Shown piece by piece: positions 23,601-34,234 of a DNA stretch of 64,000 nucleotides. Source of the stretch: Nemania diffusa. Its lineage: Eukaryota; Ascomycota; Sordariomycetes; Xylariales; Xylariaceae. Under the pieces are notes generated by a model. The model was not told the origin of the DNA, searched no databases, and worked only from the letters and a program-made list of their open reading frames with translations. Numbering within the stretch: the first letter of the stretch is position 1; each line of letters opens with the position of its first letter. A program made the position numbers and the translations under genes. The stretch is taken from positions 2,294,001-2,358,000 of the forward strand of contig JBBPUQ010000009.1 of assembly GCA_038501195.1 (NCBI GenBank). The letters run 5' to 3'.

Positions 23601-24127
23601 TGCACTTGCACGCGCACGGCCGCTGAGCAGAGACTGAAGGCACAGCACCGATCCCAACTGTGCAACACCAGCCAGCCTCATGCCGACCGAGGAACCCCCC
23701 TTTGGTCCCTGTTGCCTGTTGATGCCGAGCCTGGAGATTGGCGATCATGATGACCGGTGAACGAATGCATGCGCCTTTTTGCACACCCGCCCACGTCCAT
23801 GCCCTTGCCTACACGCACACACACACACGCAGAGAGAGAGAAACACCAACACGGATATACACGCAGAAAATTGGTGTGCACCACCTATATATGGATATAT
23901 AGATATGCACATACCTTGCAGCGGTCGCAGGCTTGTCCGGTCCGAGTATAGGATTGAAGCTTGCTCTTTACAACACTGGAGAAGTCAGCGCGACCGGATC
24001 GTTCGCCTCGATCTAATCGCGGTAATTTGCATTTTGTAGATGTTGTTGTCGATGTTGTAGCGCCCGAGCTGTCTTCGACGGCGAGATCCGCCTCGCCAGG
24101 CCGTTTCGGCGGACGGCCTGGAGGCAT
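20663..24127 (-). CDS. Zn2Cys6 fungal-specific transcription factor with Ala-Gln repeats
   Basis: A 983-residue regulator from three phase-0 exons: 24127-23915, 23455-22721 and 22666-20663. The DNA-binding binuclear zinc cluster is CDRCK plus VRKIRCDALPEGCSHC and LNQNLEC, with C-x2-C-x6-C-x6-C-x2-C-x6-C spacing. The 459-nt first intron falls inside it after CDRCK, a common position in this family. A coiled-coil linker (QELEREKTDMMHHIRDLEKKL) suggests dimer binding. The middle homology (Fungal_trans) region runs from about 290 to 620 (AVNLAIEMGYHR, RKRVWWVILSTAVVLNGRMGRP). The C-terminal 270 residues are disordered, with an Ala-Gln dipeptide tract and Asn/Ser-rich sequence, a likely activation region. 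MPPGRPPKRPGE at 24127 was chosen as start because it precedes the cluster compactly. Target genes are unknown; no adjacent pathway suggests one. Confidence 0.87.
21000..21145. repeat. Ala-Gln dipeptide-coding hexanucleotide repeat in the Zn2Cys6 gene
   Basis: On the minus strand, repeats of GCNCAG-type hexamers encode about 18 Ala-Gln/Ala-His units interrupted by Arg, Glu and Val. Codons vary (GCG/GCT/GCC with CAG/CAA), showing an old tract rather than recent slippage. It may modulate activation-domain strength and vary in length between strains. Confidence 0.8.
23811..23840. repeat. CA/GA microsatellite
   Basis: A short CA run followed by GA units within the first intron of the Zn2Cys6 gene. 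Simple sequence, likely length-polymorphic. Confidence 0.8.
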
Positions 24128-27100
24128 TTCGGTGCCGCAAAGCTTGTTGGTAGAGCCGTTGTTGTAGCGCGCAGTTGCTTCGGTCGGGGGATGATTCGTT
24201 CTTTTCTTTTCTTTTTTTGGGTTTATCTTTCCCCTATTTCTTTTGGCGCACCCGTTGCCTCCGAAAAGCAACACAGACCCAAGCAAGCTCTGTGCGCGGC
24301 TATAGGGTGGGATAGATAGATTAGATGACAGAACCACAAGAGGCAGAGCTGTACCTTGATCATCATGTTTTGAGAGACAGAGATGGAACTTGCCGCATGC
24401 AGCTCAAAGAACGGATGGGCAGGGGACCCGTTAGGGGTGAGGGGCTCTGCAGCACACCACCTTACATAGGTACTTACAGTACAACTTATGTAGGTACAGC
24501 TAAGCTAGATACTGCGCACACTGCGATAGTAGGTAGGAAAACTGTACCAACATCGGTGTGTGCCGTAGGTACTGTCAAGCACCGAGTACCTGCCTAATCC
24601 CTCTAAGGACCGTGACCATATTAGCGGTTAGTGTGGGTAAGACATTGACCTACATAAGTACCTACTCCTGTGCACTACAGAACAACACGCCGCAGGGCTG
24701 CTTGCCTACCTACCTTACATACATATGTGCCTTGGCAAAATAGATGCTTTGAGGAGGCAAGTATACGCATTTAGGTACTACATACCGTGTATATTACCTA
24801 AGTGCATACATACTGCGTCAGCACACAGATGCAGGTATGCTGAGCTACTTGTAAGTACCGAGCCAGGTTATGGAGGGATTCACTAAGCCATTGCTAATAC
24901 AAGTTAGGGTAAGTATCGGTATTCAAATCATATGGATAGGAAATATGTAAGCAATATTGCCTAGTTTACTGTAGCCCTCGTCAAAGGTCACCGGTGGCTT
25001 GCTCATACAGTACACTGTAAGTCCTGCTACTCCTACGCTAGATCGACATCTCCAGATATAAATACGAGCCTTTTTAGTAGAGTTTACGACCCCTGCAACT
25101 ATATCAACCATTTACACAGACCAGACATGATATACTTGTAAAACTAGCTGAGTTGTTAAACACCTAAACACCTGGATAATGAGAGCCTTCAACGCTGTAT
25201 TACATATAAATACGCTGCTAGTAAATTACCATATCGCAAAAACAGTACTTACCTCACAGCATACTTACATACATGTTGAGCCACTTTACATAGTACCTAA
25301 GACTACTCTGTAAGTGGATTAGGATTGTCGTGTGGCAGTTTACACTACTGTACACAGTAGTTCGTTTGTGCTAAGAATAATAAATACCTGAGGGATGATA
25401 GGTCTTGGCAAAACGTGGCATTGGGTGCGATCCGATGTAACCATCTCATATACTTCGACAATCTCGAACAAACACAAACGACAGCTTAATGGGTTATTAA
25501 GATCATCGGCCGCGACGTTCACAGCAGTATTGGTGGGTTCGCTTAACCCCTGCCCACTCTAAACCGTCGTACACTCAACACCTACCTGCTTATTGCTTTA
25601 AATCCAGTTAAGCCTCTGGGATCTACAGACGATGAGACAAGAGGTAGGAAGTATACAGAATACCTAACTCAAAATACTTGGGATCATACAAAATCCAGAA
25701 TCATCAGTCCAGCCTTAGTAGCTGCCTTTATAGGTCCTCGCCCAATAACAGCTCAAGGCGAAGGCTTAGTAAGAGCGTTGCCAACCCCAAGAAAGCTCAT
25801 AAAAAGCAGATATAATTAATAACGGCATCGCTTAGTACTAATAGTAGTACGAAGGTTATTTAAGTACCTATTCGCATTTTTACCTGATATTTGTACTTCT
25901 GTCTTATAGAACACTACTTATTTAAGTAGCAAGGAGTCGTTAAATGTTTTTAGTGATTTAATATGGGATACTGCAATGAGGTAATGACTGGATACTGTTC
26001 TTTCTGGATTGCTTGTCGTAGCACTTATACTCCTGCTCAACACTCTTAACACCCTTTACTATGTTGGTTAGTAAAATAAATGTAAGACTACCGAAAAAGG
26101 TAAGTAGGGAGCTAGAGGATCATCTACCCTAGACTAGTAGAATACTGAAAGCTAAAAATAGTGTTAGTATAATATGTACAGAATACTCCATAGTCAAAAT
26201 TTGACCACGTCAACGCTACCTACTTCTATTTTAATGGCAGCCCTATCTATCCGGGACCAGCACTGCTCCCGCTAGACAGGCGATTATAGCAACTATAAGG
26301 GAGAAGATTTGTGATTTGACAATGGCTCAGCTAATAAATCACGGGAAAGCTCACCATTTGACAGATAACTATCGCGGCTAGAGAGGTCGCTTTGATCCCT
26401 CGCGCACGGACTGTGTCCCTTGTAAGTATTCGTCAACATTATACCGACCATTCCACGATACCCGATCCTCGGCGCTCGGATGTTATAATGTCCTCAGATT
26501 GAGTTAGCTAGCAACGAGCCAAATATAATATTGAAATAACTCTGAGGGCAATTAGATATTAGATGCTGTGTAGTGCTAACCTGCTTTGTAAGTACCAAAC
26601 TCATACCATGCAGATTCAGACAAGCAATTCATACTCACTCAAGCGCCTTATCTTTAACACTAACTAGGGAGTGAAACCGTCGTAGAGACTTTGACATGTA
26701 AATTGATCGTCAAACCGTGCTTGGGGGCAAAAGAATTGTTAGATTACATAGTAGATAGTTACTACCTAAATATCTCTTAAGTTGATTGTGTGATTGTTCT
26801 CTTTTATAAAATACCGATTATAGACTCACTACGCTTTCAACCTACTAGGCTTGGGGGTGTTACTAGGTTCATTTTTAGCTATCAGCGATATTCCTCAGCT
26901 CGTCGGGAAGATTAGACCTAGGTAACCTATTCGAGCGCGCTAGGAAGGCTTCTGGGATGGTTAAGACGGTGATTGGCTCTTTATATTCTGTCTTGAAGGG
27001 CAACGCATCTAGTCTCACTTCACCCAGATCAAAGTTGGCCGCTTAGGATTCACCATCGGTAGGTAGCTACCCTATAGACACGTGATTGCCAATCAAAGAG

Positions 27101-30100
27101 AGTAGGTAAAGGCGCGTAAATAATTTGCTAACCAACTTAGCGCTCATCGCTAGATGGGGAGTACGTAGGGCTGTGTTGGCGGGAATCATAGACTATCAGT
27201 AATACGTTATTATATATGATAGGGCTCGCCAAACTACATATCTGCAGCAAAACCCTCTAATTACAAGTGTTACAGATATAAAGAAAGTATAGGCCATCTA
27301 TAAGCTATGTTGAACGCATTCTTGTTCTAACCCCCTATTCAACTGGACTAATAAAAGTACCCCTTTTCTACATACAAGGTTTCACAGATAGAAGTCTAGA
27401 GTATAAATCTCACTTCGCCGTAAAAAGAAGGCTAGAGTTAACTTCGGGCTTTAGAATAACCACGCGTTTGACTTTAACAGCGCATGTATTAATAGCCTTA
27501 GCACGTGGCGCTGCGTATTCTATGCAGTACCGCATACAGATTCGAGCTTTACTTGACGTCATTGAAAAATTAACTAGTAAAACCGGTATCATAATGGTAC
27601 CGAAGTCCTAGACCACTAATACGAGTACTTCGGACATCTCAGCGAGCAGTACGCCCTAATGCCACCCCTATCTCCCCTATATGTGAAGCGCAACTTATAA
27701 AATAGTCCGAATCGATGACTTCATTTTCATAGCCTAGAAACAAGAAGTCGAAACTGTCGTAAACAGGTATGGCTCCGATGGTAGTATATACTATTTTTCA
27801 TGAGAGTGCGACTCGTTGTTATCCTTTCTTCTTCGCGACGGCCTCTACAGCTACCCTAGCTTAGGCGACGGCACGGCTCGTCAGTCTATTCCAAGCAGCG
27901 GCGCGGCTAAAAACGCCCCTGACTCGTATTTGAGACTATACTAGAGGATACATTGTCGCAAAGGAAGCGGACCCTATCTAGGTAGGTACTAGATAGAAAT
28001 TGACAATCTAAAGTCTCCTTGCGGACAGCTTCTTAGAAAAGGCTGCGCAGCACCGCCGTCTGAATGCGAACAACTTTATATTCTACTATTTTTATGAAGA
28101 CGCTATATATAACGTAGCTTTATATTTATCTAGAATATTGTACCTAACGTGTCTAGCAACTGGGGACTAGCGAATGATATCAATGTATCACCCTATTTCT
28201 TCTTTGGCCCCTTTTCAGAAGCTAGCCATTCGCTAGATTACCGTCATTAAGAATATTATGCCTTTGATGCATCTATAACCTAAATTTTCCTCTTGCTGCC
28301 TAATGTAGTCAGAGTGGCGGCCATACAGTCCCCTATAATCATCCCCGATTAGATCACGTGGAATATATAATGTTAGCTGTCGAGGCGGCACCAATCAGTA
28401 TACAGGCATATCATAGTGAAAAATATAGCAAATTCATATTCATGGAATCTCATAAGAATAAAAAAAATACATATTTTTATTAGAAATGGATAGCAGTTGC
28501 GTTGAGGTAGAGCTTTGTAGGCCGCTCGTGACAAGGTCTATCTACTACTCGAACACGAAGACTGATAGGAGTTAGGGGTAGTTTCTATGCCTTATTGAGC
28601 CCATTGGCGGCTATTATCATTGATTAGTCAAATATCATGTCAGTAGTTACTCCATTTTGCTTTTCTTTACACTTAGCATAGGTGTCAAGAGAAGCTGCAT
28701 GATTCCGGGACCGAGCCGAATGTTTAGCTCGAACTAGCAAACGCTGACCTTGACAACTGTAACCCTTCGGCTTACTGCCGAATTTGCGGGGTAGATCTGA
28801 TTGTCAAGATTTTGGTATCAGATCAGTGCTCGTTTGCAATCACGATCGGAACTCGTGGCACCTTTACCCTTGTAACAGCGTGGGCGAGGGTGCGACAGCT
28901 GATTTCTTCAAGGTTTGTCACTTGAAGTCATATCACTTAGACCTAGTCGCCGCTTGTTAAGTCATAATGACTGATCATGAGAAAAGTTTCATTTAAAAAT
29001 GATTCGAGCTTGTAGAATTACTGCTAAGAACTCATATAAATCGCTCTAAATATTGCCCTCCTCAGATACATGGTTGCTATTTACAGCCAGTCTTTGCTTG
29101 AAATTGTGTCCTGATATCCTCAACATTCACTCGGAACAGCTTCCGCGGTAGCAAACACCGACTTTACTCGTTACTATAGGATAGCTCTTTAGCAAACGCA
29201 AACGCGGGCAGCTCTGTGCTGTTGAGTGGCGTTCTAGGAGTTAAGAGTTAGTTCCATGCGCCAATACGGGTAGCAAATGTGCCGGAATCTACGGTAGCAT
29301 CGTGGCCTACTACAGCTGGAAGGGATATTGCTTTCATCTGCCCACGGCTCTGTACACTACCCTTAGCCATGACTATATGTTAGACTATCAATGATACAAG
29401 ACGGGGAAACTTAGTATAAGCACAACAACCACCTTGACTCTATAAGATGAAGAAGAGGTTCATTCTACTAGTGTAGGTGGACACGACTACGATATGATAA
29501 ATAATATATTGATATGCTTTAATACTTCCTTCGCGAGGTAAACCACAGCGGCGGGAACAATATATTGGCGCAATAAAGCTGTGGTGCCCCCGTTTATTTA
29601 CGGATTCGTGGATTCACTCTGCTGCTATGCGTACTGATGGCTGCTGGCTACACATTTAATACCTTAGTCACATGTAATAAATACTTTACCTATTTCTGAC
29701 AATGAAGGATTGCAGGTTGAGAAGATTGGGCTGCGTCTGACTAGTATGACCTCTGAAGTGTGTTCCGGAAGCTGCGAGGGTCCGATTTCTAGACCACCAT
29801 AGGCATTTATATGGGTTTTACAATAGTATACGGGATGATGCAGGATACCTGTATCGTGGCTTAGACATGTGTGCTATTTTGACATAGCCCACGTACATTT
29901 CCGATATGAAATAGTATTCGGAATGATGCGTGAGGCGGGTGGCTGCAGCGACTCGAAACTACCCCAGAGACCCAAACAACCACCCGCGATCGTCTTCAAG
30001 TCAATTGGGCTGTGAATCAATTTGATCTCGAATCGAACTGAGCTGGCACGGAATTTCAGTCTATGAGTATGACGTGTCTCTTGAAAGACATGAAGAGGTG

Positions 30101-30621
30101 CGCGGCCAGTTGCTTGCCTACTCTACATCCTAACCAAACCATAGGCAAGGTTTGGCGATCGAGGAGCCATATCTAGGGTAGCGTTATTCTGTTGATTGGC
30201 TAATTGCCTAAAGTCCGTTTGCAGTTTGGGGTGGTAGAAGGCAGTGTACCGTTACAGCCTGCCTGTGCTTAGGCCTCAGTAAAAATTAAATCGGGCTCCT
30301 AGATGAATTAGCAAGCAGGCTCTCAATAGTTCACATGTCTTCGACCTTCTACCCCTTGTTTCTGTGTAGGCAGGCTGAAGGAACATGTAGTTTCTCTTTT
30401 GTTTGTACCTGGAAACGAGAAAAGGTATTGGCATAAAGCAGCAGGAAGCAGGCATCGATCTTGGGGTGTCAAATAGCTAGAAATTTATCGACACAGAAAA
30501 TAAAGCTAGTATATAAGGGCAGTGCGCCGGGGGTGCGAGTCTGAGTCGAGTCGCAGATAGACCTATGTAGACAAAGAATAGCATTCTACTGAGTTGCATA
30601 CTGCTGGCACAATTTTAGACA
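24128..30621. other. 6.5-kb TA-rich gene-poor block
   Basis: From the Zn2Cys6 5' region to the P450 gene no ORF above about 60-90 codons shows any domain, and TpA-rich words and dense stops dominate from about 24.6 kb on. TAGGTAC/GTACCTA words are frequent. A 10-bp inverted repeat (CTAGCGAATG, 28167-28176 and 28227-28236) is present. The region could be relics of mobile DNA altered by repeat-induced point mutation, or long intergenic heterochromatin. I cannot name an element. Confidence 0.5.
30510..30517 (+). promoter_or_regulatory. Probable TATA box of the P450 gene
   Basis: TATATAAG about 105 bp upstream of the P450 start, in a normal position for a fungal core promoter. Confidence 0.5.
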
Positions 30622-32084
30622 ATGGGCTTCGTCGCTATACTTAGAGTTGTTCTCGCAATAATATTTGCAGTCCTAATCGCTCGCGGTATCCAGTATTATC
30701 ATGAATACCTAAGGCAGCAGCGTCTGGAGGAGGATCAGGTGTTAGAGTATCACCGGCAGGTTGCCGACTTCACTTTCTCACATCACACGACCCTCGAAGA
30801 TCGGCTCAAGCTCAGGGCAAAGCCAAATACCCGCCTTGTCATGACCTTTAATATTAATAATTCTTTTACGACTGAGGAGCGACATGTGCATCATGACTTT
30901 TTGAAAAGAGCAAACAGTGCTATCCATCTAGTCCATACGGCAGACTGGATAAAACTGGGCCAAGTTGCGAAGACGAACCTAGACTTGTGTCAGAGATACT
31001 TTAAGGATGGATTGCCGTATATACCTCTAGCATCTTGTGAGTAATCCTCGATAACATTTTTATCACTTCAGTCTTCGGAGCTTTGCAGGTCACTAGCCAC
31101 GAGACTTCTCCCGAGGAATTAGTTCTGACCATGTTGAAGTTGTACGAGTCGTCAGTTTTAGCCTTGTGCTCCATGTCCTATTTGGCGTTGAGCCCTCAGA
31201 AGTCGATCTTGATGAAGCAAGAAAAGCCACGGAGGCTATTAATCGACTATGGATCCAGTCTAAGAACCAAGACTGCGTACCGTCTTTATATGACAAGACA
31301 ATACTCAATAACGCACTGGGGAGACTATTGCCGGAAGAATCCCTACCGGACGATGGGATTCGCCCATTAGACTTGATCATGCCGGCATACGAAACGCTTT
31401 GGCGTGTCGTTCTCCTGACATTCGTGTCTATGGCAGGTAAGAATGTAGATCCTACTACAGAAGCAGAGCTTCAAGAAGCGTTGCACAGCGTGCCCCACTG
31501 CTTCTGTCAAAAGAACGATGCCGAGATGCGAGCATTAGCAATCGCTAAGGTAAGTAGCTTCCCCTAGTCCTGGATCGGCCCTCTATCATGATCGATTACA
31601 CACAACAGTTTATTGTGACGTGGCTAACGACAAACAACAGGAAGGCTTGCGACTCTACCCCCCAACGAAGCGCATCTATCGAGCGACGTCGACCATCGAC
31701 GGCGAGAGCGGAGTTGTTGCTGCCGACGTCGAAGCGTGCCACCGGAACGGTCTAGTCTGGGGCACGGACGCGCTCCAATTCAAACCTCGGCGCTTTCATA
31801 ATTGGCCGCGCGAGGAAGCGCGGCGGAGCTACTTTCCCTTTGGCGTTGGCAGACACCTCTGCCCCGCGGCGGCCGAGTTTGGCGACAAGATAGTTGTTCT
31901 TCTTGTGGTTGAGTTGACTCGGCAGTTTGGGACCCGAAAGAGCGGTTTGAATATTCATTTTGGCAACATTGGTATCCAGCAGTGTTTTTCAACTCCTTTA
32001 CCTTCTGGTCGGAGTGATATGGAGAATTGGGTGCTGGAGGTGGGTGAAAGGGAGCTTATAGTATCCACTTTCAGGGCGTTGTAA
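30622..32084 (+). CDS. Cytochrome P450 monooxygenase, compact (about 434 aa)
   Basis: Proposed exons 30622-31036, 31104-31549 and 31641-32084. Residues 4-22 form an ER membrane anchor (ILRVVLAIIFAVLIARGI). The ExxR motif is EGLR (Glu288, Arg291), the PERF-type block is FKPRRF, and the heme loop is FPFGVGRHLCPA with Cys361 as thiolate ligand. The I-helix reads PAYETLW, keeping the acid-Thr pair but not the usual AGxDT. At 434 residues it is shorter than most microsomal P450s and lacks a long Pro-rich hinge. The first intron is uncertain: the GTGAGT donor is good, but the only acceptor restoring the P450 frame is a poor GAG, while better acceptors lead into a frame that stops at 31370. A frameshifted, decaying gene is possible. 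Substrate unknown; next gene is an unrelated Hsp20. Confidence 0.78.
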
Positions 32085-32134
32085 GGGGAACGTACCTGGT
32101 ACTTGGTATTGCATCATAGGGCATTATAGTAATT

Positions 32135-32158
32135 ACCTACCTAGGTACCTAGGTAGGT
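32135..32158. repeat. 24-bp perfect palindrome built from CCTAGG/GGTACC words
   Basis: The 24 bases equal their own reverse complement; they consist of ACCTACCTAGG, the central GTAC and the mirrored half. It lies just after the P450 stop codon and belongs to the motif set that recurs across the window's noncoding DNA. Confidence 0.9.
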
Positions 32159-33125
32159 CTATACATACTCGTCTCTCCGCGCACCCATACATTATCTACA
32201 GCTAAATAAAGAAAAAGAAATTGATGCGTCCATAATAGCATTTTCTTTATTCCGTCTCATAGAGGAATGCTTTACCACCATGTCTAGAAATTTACATCAT
32301 ATACGCCAAGTCGAGAGTTTACTACCTACCTAACTACCCCAATTTCCCCAGTCTACGCATTAGGTAGGTACTGCTTTGCCAGGGTCTAATACCTACATGT
32401 ACGTAGTGTAGCCGCATTGTGCATACTCCCTAGCCTAAATATAGTATGCCAAACTGTAGACTCAATAGACATTATTGAAAGATATTGGAGCAAAAGCTGT
32501 ATGACATGCCTACACATTGGGTATTAGATTACTGTAGTCGTACACTGAGTACTGTAGGCTAACCTACTACCTAGTAGTCCTATCTATATAAGATAAGATA
32601 AGGTTATTGGATGGACCCTGTACGCAGTCTACCTAAGGTACAAATAACTGCTGCCTGTCCCGCCCCTGCTCAAAGGGCAATTCAATGACGCGGCGATTTC
32701 GCTCTACAAGTACGGGCTCTTACGCGTAGTGCGGGAGTTTAGAGACACCGTCTGAGTTCCCATCACTCGCACCACCCGAGGCTAATCTTCCTGCCTGTTG
32801 CCTGCTGCCTGCCGGACAATGATTCTCGCCTCCTCGCCACCAGTCTACTACACTCCAATCACCATCGCTCAAGCCATTGAATATGGTGTTGACGACGCGC
32901 GGCTCATACACTGAATGGTTTGAGCTGGCCCGGGTCCGCCTAGGACGCATCACCATAGCATGCCTAGGGACGGGGTCCGTCATTCGACTAGCTAATTCTT
33001 GGGCTGTTCTGGCTGTGAATATGTGTGCCACCTGAGCTGTCCGACTCGACCTTGTGCGTCAAATTGGCGTATACCGTACGTAAGTAGTTTGCCTTGCGGT
33101 GATCAACGGAAGTATCTTATATGTG

Positions 33126-33135
33126 TATATATATA
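33126..33135 (+). promoter_or_regulatory. Probable TATA box of the Hsp20 gene
   Basis: TATATATATA about 77 bp before the Hsp20 start codon. I did not find a convincing heat-shock element (alternating GAA/TTC at 5-bp steps) in the 200 bp above it. Confidence 0.4.
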
Positions 33136-33211
33136 CCTAAGACATCCTCGAAACTCCAAACTCACCTCCTAGTCTCTTTATTGTATTCCACAAAGCGACA
33201 GCACTTTCACA

Positions 33212-34234
33212 ATGGACAACAGCAGCAATAACAGCAATAACAACCACCCTCAGGCTCCCTTCTGGGACTTCGCTCAATCTTTTAATCCTAATGGATACCA
33301 ACGCCCCGGATCTGGAGTCGATCACTCCAATACAGCGCCGCAGTTTCCTGAAGGGTTCCCATTCGATCGTCCCGGGTTTGGATGGGGAGGACCTTGGGGC
33401 GGGCCTTGGGCGGGAAATTGGGGGAAACACATGGGAGGCCACCGCGGACGATTTGGTCACCCTGGCCATCGTCATTACCGCGACGACTCCGGCGAGGAAG
33501 ACTCTCACGCAGAAGAAACAGCTGACACCGAAACCATGAAAAATACCCCCGAAGATGGTGGCGCGCACCCGCCTCCGCCGCCTCCGCAGGACCCCTTTCA
33601 CCCACCCCCACCCCCTCACGGTCACGGCCACCACCACCATGGCCCGCCACCTCCCTTTGGGCCACGCGGTGGTCGAGGAGGACGATGTGGTCGCGGCGGA
33701 CGGCGTCATCACGGCCCCCCTCCCGCCTACAGCGGTCCTTTTGACGTCCGTCCTCTAATGCACGCCTTATCTGCACACCCATTTGCTCATGCTTGGCGCC
33801 ACTACGCCGACCAATATCGAAACGGTGCTACGGACGCCGCCCCACAGCAAGAAGGCCAAACCCAACAGCAGCAAGACATCGCGTTCGTGCCTCCTGTCGA
33901 CGTCTTCCGTACCGAAAAGTCGTACGTACTACACGTCGCACTCCCAGGCGCCATTAAGGAGGACATTGGCGTAAGCTGGGACGGCGAAAAGGTCAACATT
34001 TCAGGTGTTGTGCATCGGCCCGGAAATGAGGAGTTCCTCAGCACTTTAGCCTCGAGCGAGAGGAGAATTGGCATATTTGAGCGAGCCATTAAGCTGCCGC
34101 CCCATGGGAGTAGCGACAACGAGGATGTGGATGGCTATGGGATCACAGCCAAGATGGAGAACGGCATCCTAATTGTGACTGTTCCTAAGGCTGAGAAGGA
34201 CTGGACGGAGGTGCACAAGGTCGAGATCGAGTAG
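33212..34234 (+). CDS. Hsp20/alpha-crystallin small heat shock protein with low-complexity N-terminus
   Basis: Intronless 340-residue small heat shock protein, an ATP-independent holdase that would bind unfolding proteins in the cytosol. The alpha-crystallin domain occupies about residues 225-338 (VDVFRTEKSYVLHVALPGAI, then GYGITAKMENGILIVTVPKAEK with the conserved NGxL edge). The first 220 residues are unusual: Asn/Ser repeats, GWGGPWGGPWAGNWG, then blocks of Pro, Gly/Arg and His (HPPPPPPQDPF, HGHGHHHHGPPPP, RGGRGGRCGRGGRRHH). This makes it longer than Hsp26/Hsp30-type proteins of about 210-240 residues and suggests phase-separating or metal-binding behaviour of the tail. A Gln-rich stretch lies directly before the domain. 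It resembles fungal Hsp30-like proteins only in the C-terminal domain. Confidence 0.9.
   Translation: MDNSSNNSNNNHPQAPFWDFAQSFNPNGYQRPGSGVDHSNTAPQFPEGFPFDRPGFGWGGPWGGPWAGNWGKHMGGHRGRFGHPGHRHYRDDSGEEDSHAEETADTETMKNTPEDGGAHPPPPPPQDPFHPPPPPHGHGHHHHGPPPPFGPRGGRGGRCGRGGRRHHGPPPAYSGPFDVRPLMHALSAHPFAHAWRHYADQYRNGATDAAPQQEGQTQQQQDIAFVPPVDVFRTEKSYVLHVALPGAIKEDIGVSWDGEKVNISGVVHRPGNEEFLSTLASSERRIGIFERAIKLPPHGSSDNEDVDGYGITAKMENGILIVTVPKAEKDWTEVHKVEIE

Larger units (their letters stand above)
32085..33211. other. Intergenic region upstream of Hsp20
   Basis: 1.1 kb; contains a 24-bp perfect palindrome of the TAGGTACCTA family at 32135-32158 and the Hsp20 TATA box. A 103-codon minus-strand ORF (33031-32720) has no recognisable domain. 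Confidence 0.5.

Noticed and set aside
28167..28236. 10-bp inverted repeat as transposon termini
   Set aside because: Too short, no target duplication and no coding relic between the arms.
31083..31370. 95-codon ORF in the P450 gene
   Set aside because: Different frame from the P450 blocks; lacks P450 similarity. Kept only as evidence for the uncertain first intron.
32720..33031. 103-codon minus-strand ORF divergent from Hsp20
   Set aside because: No recognisable domain; probably promoter DNA.
33000..33130. Heat-shock element upstream of Hsp20
   Set aside because: TTC/GAA units near 33.0 kb have wrong spacing (8 and 7 bases) and no continuous 5-bp array.
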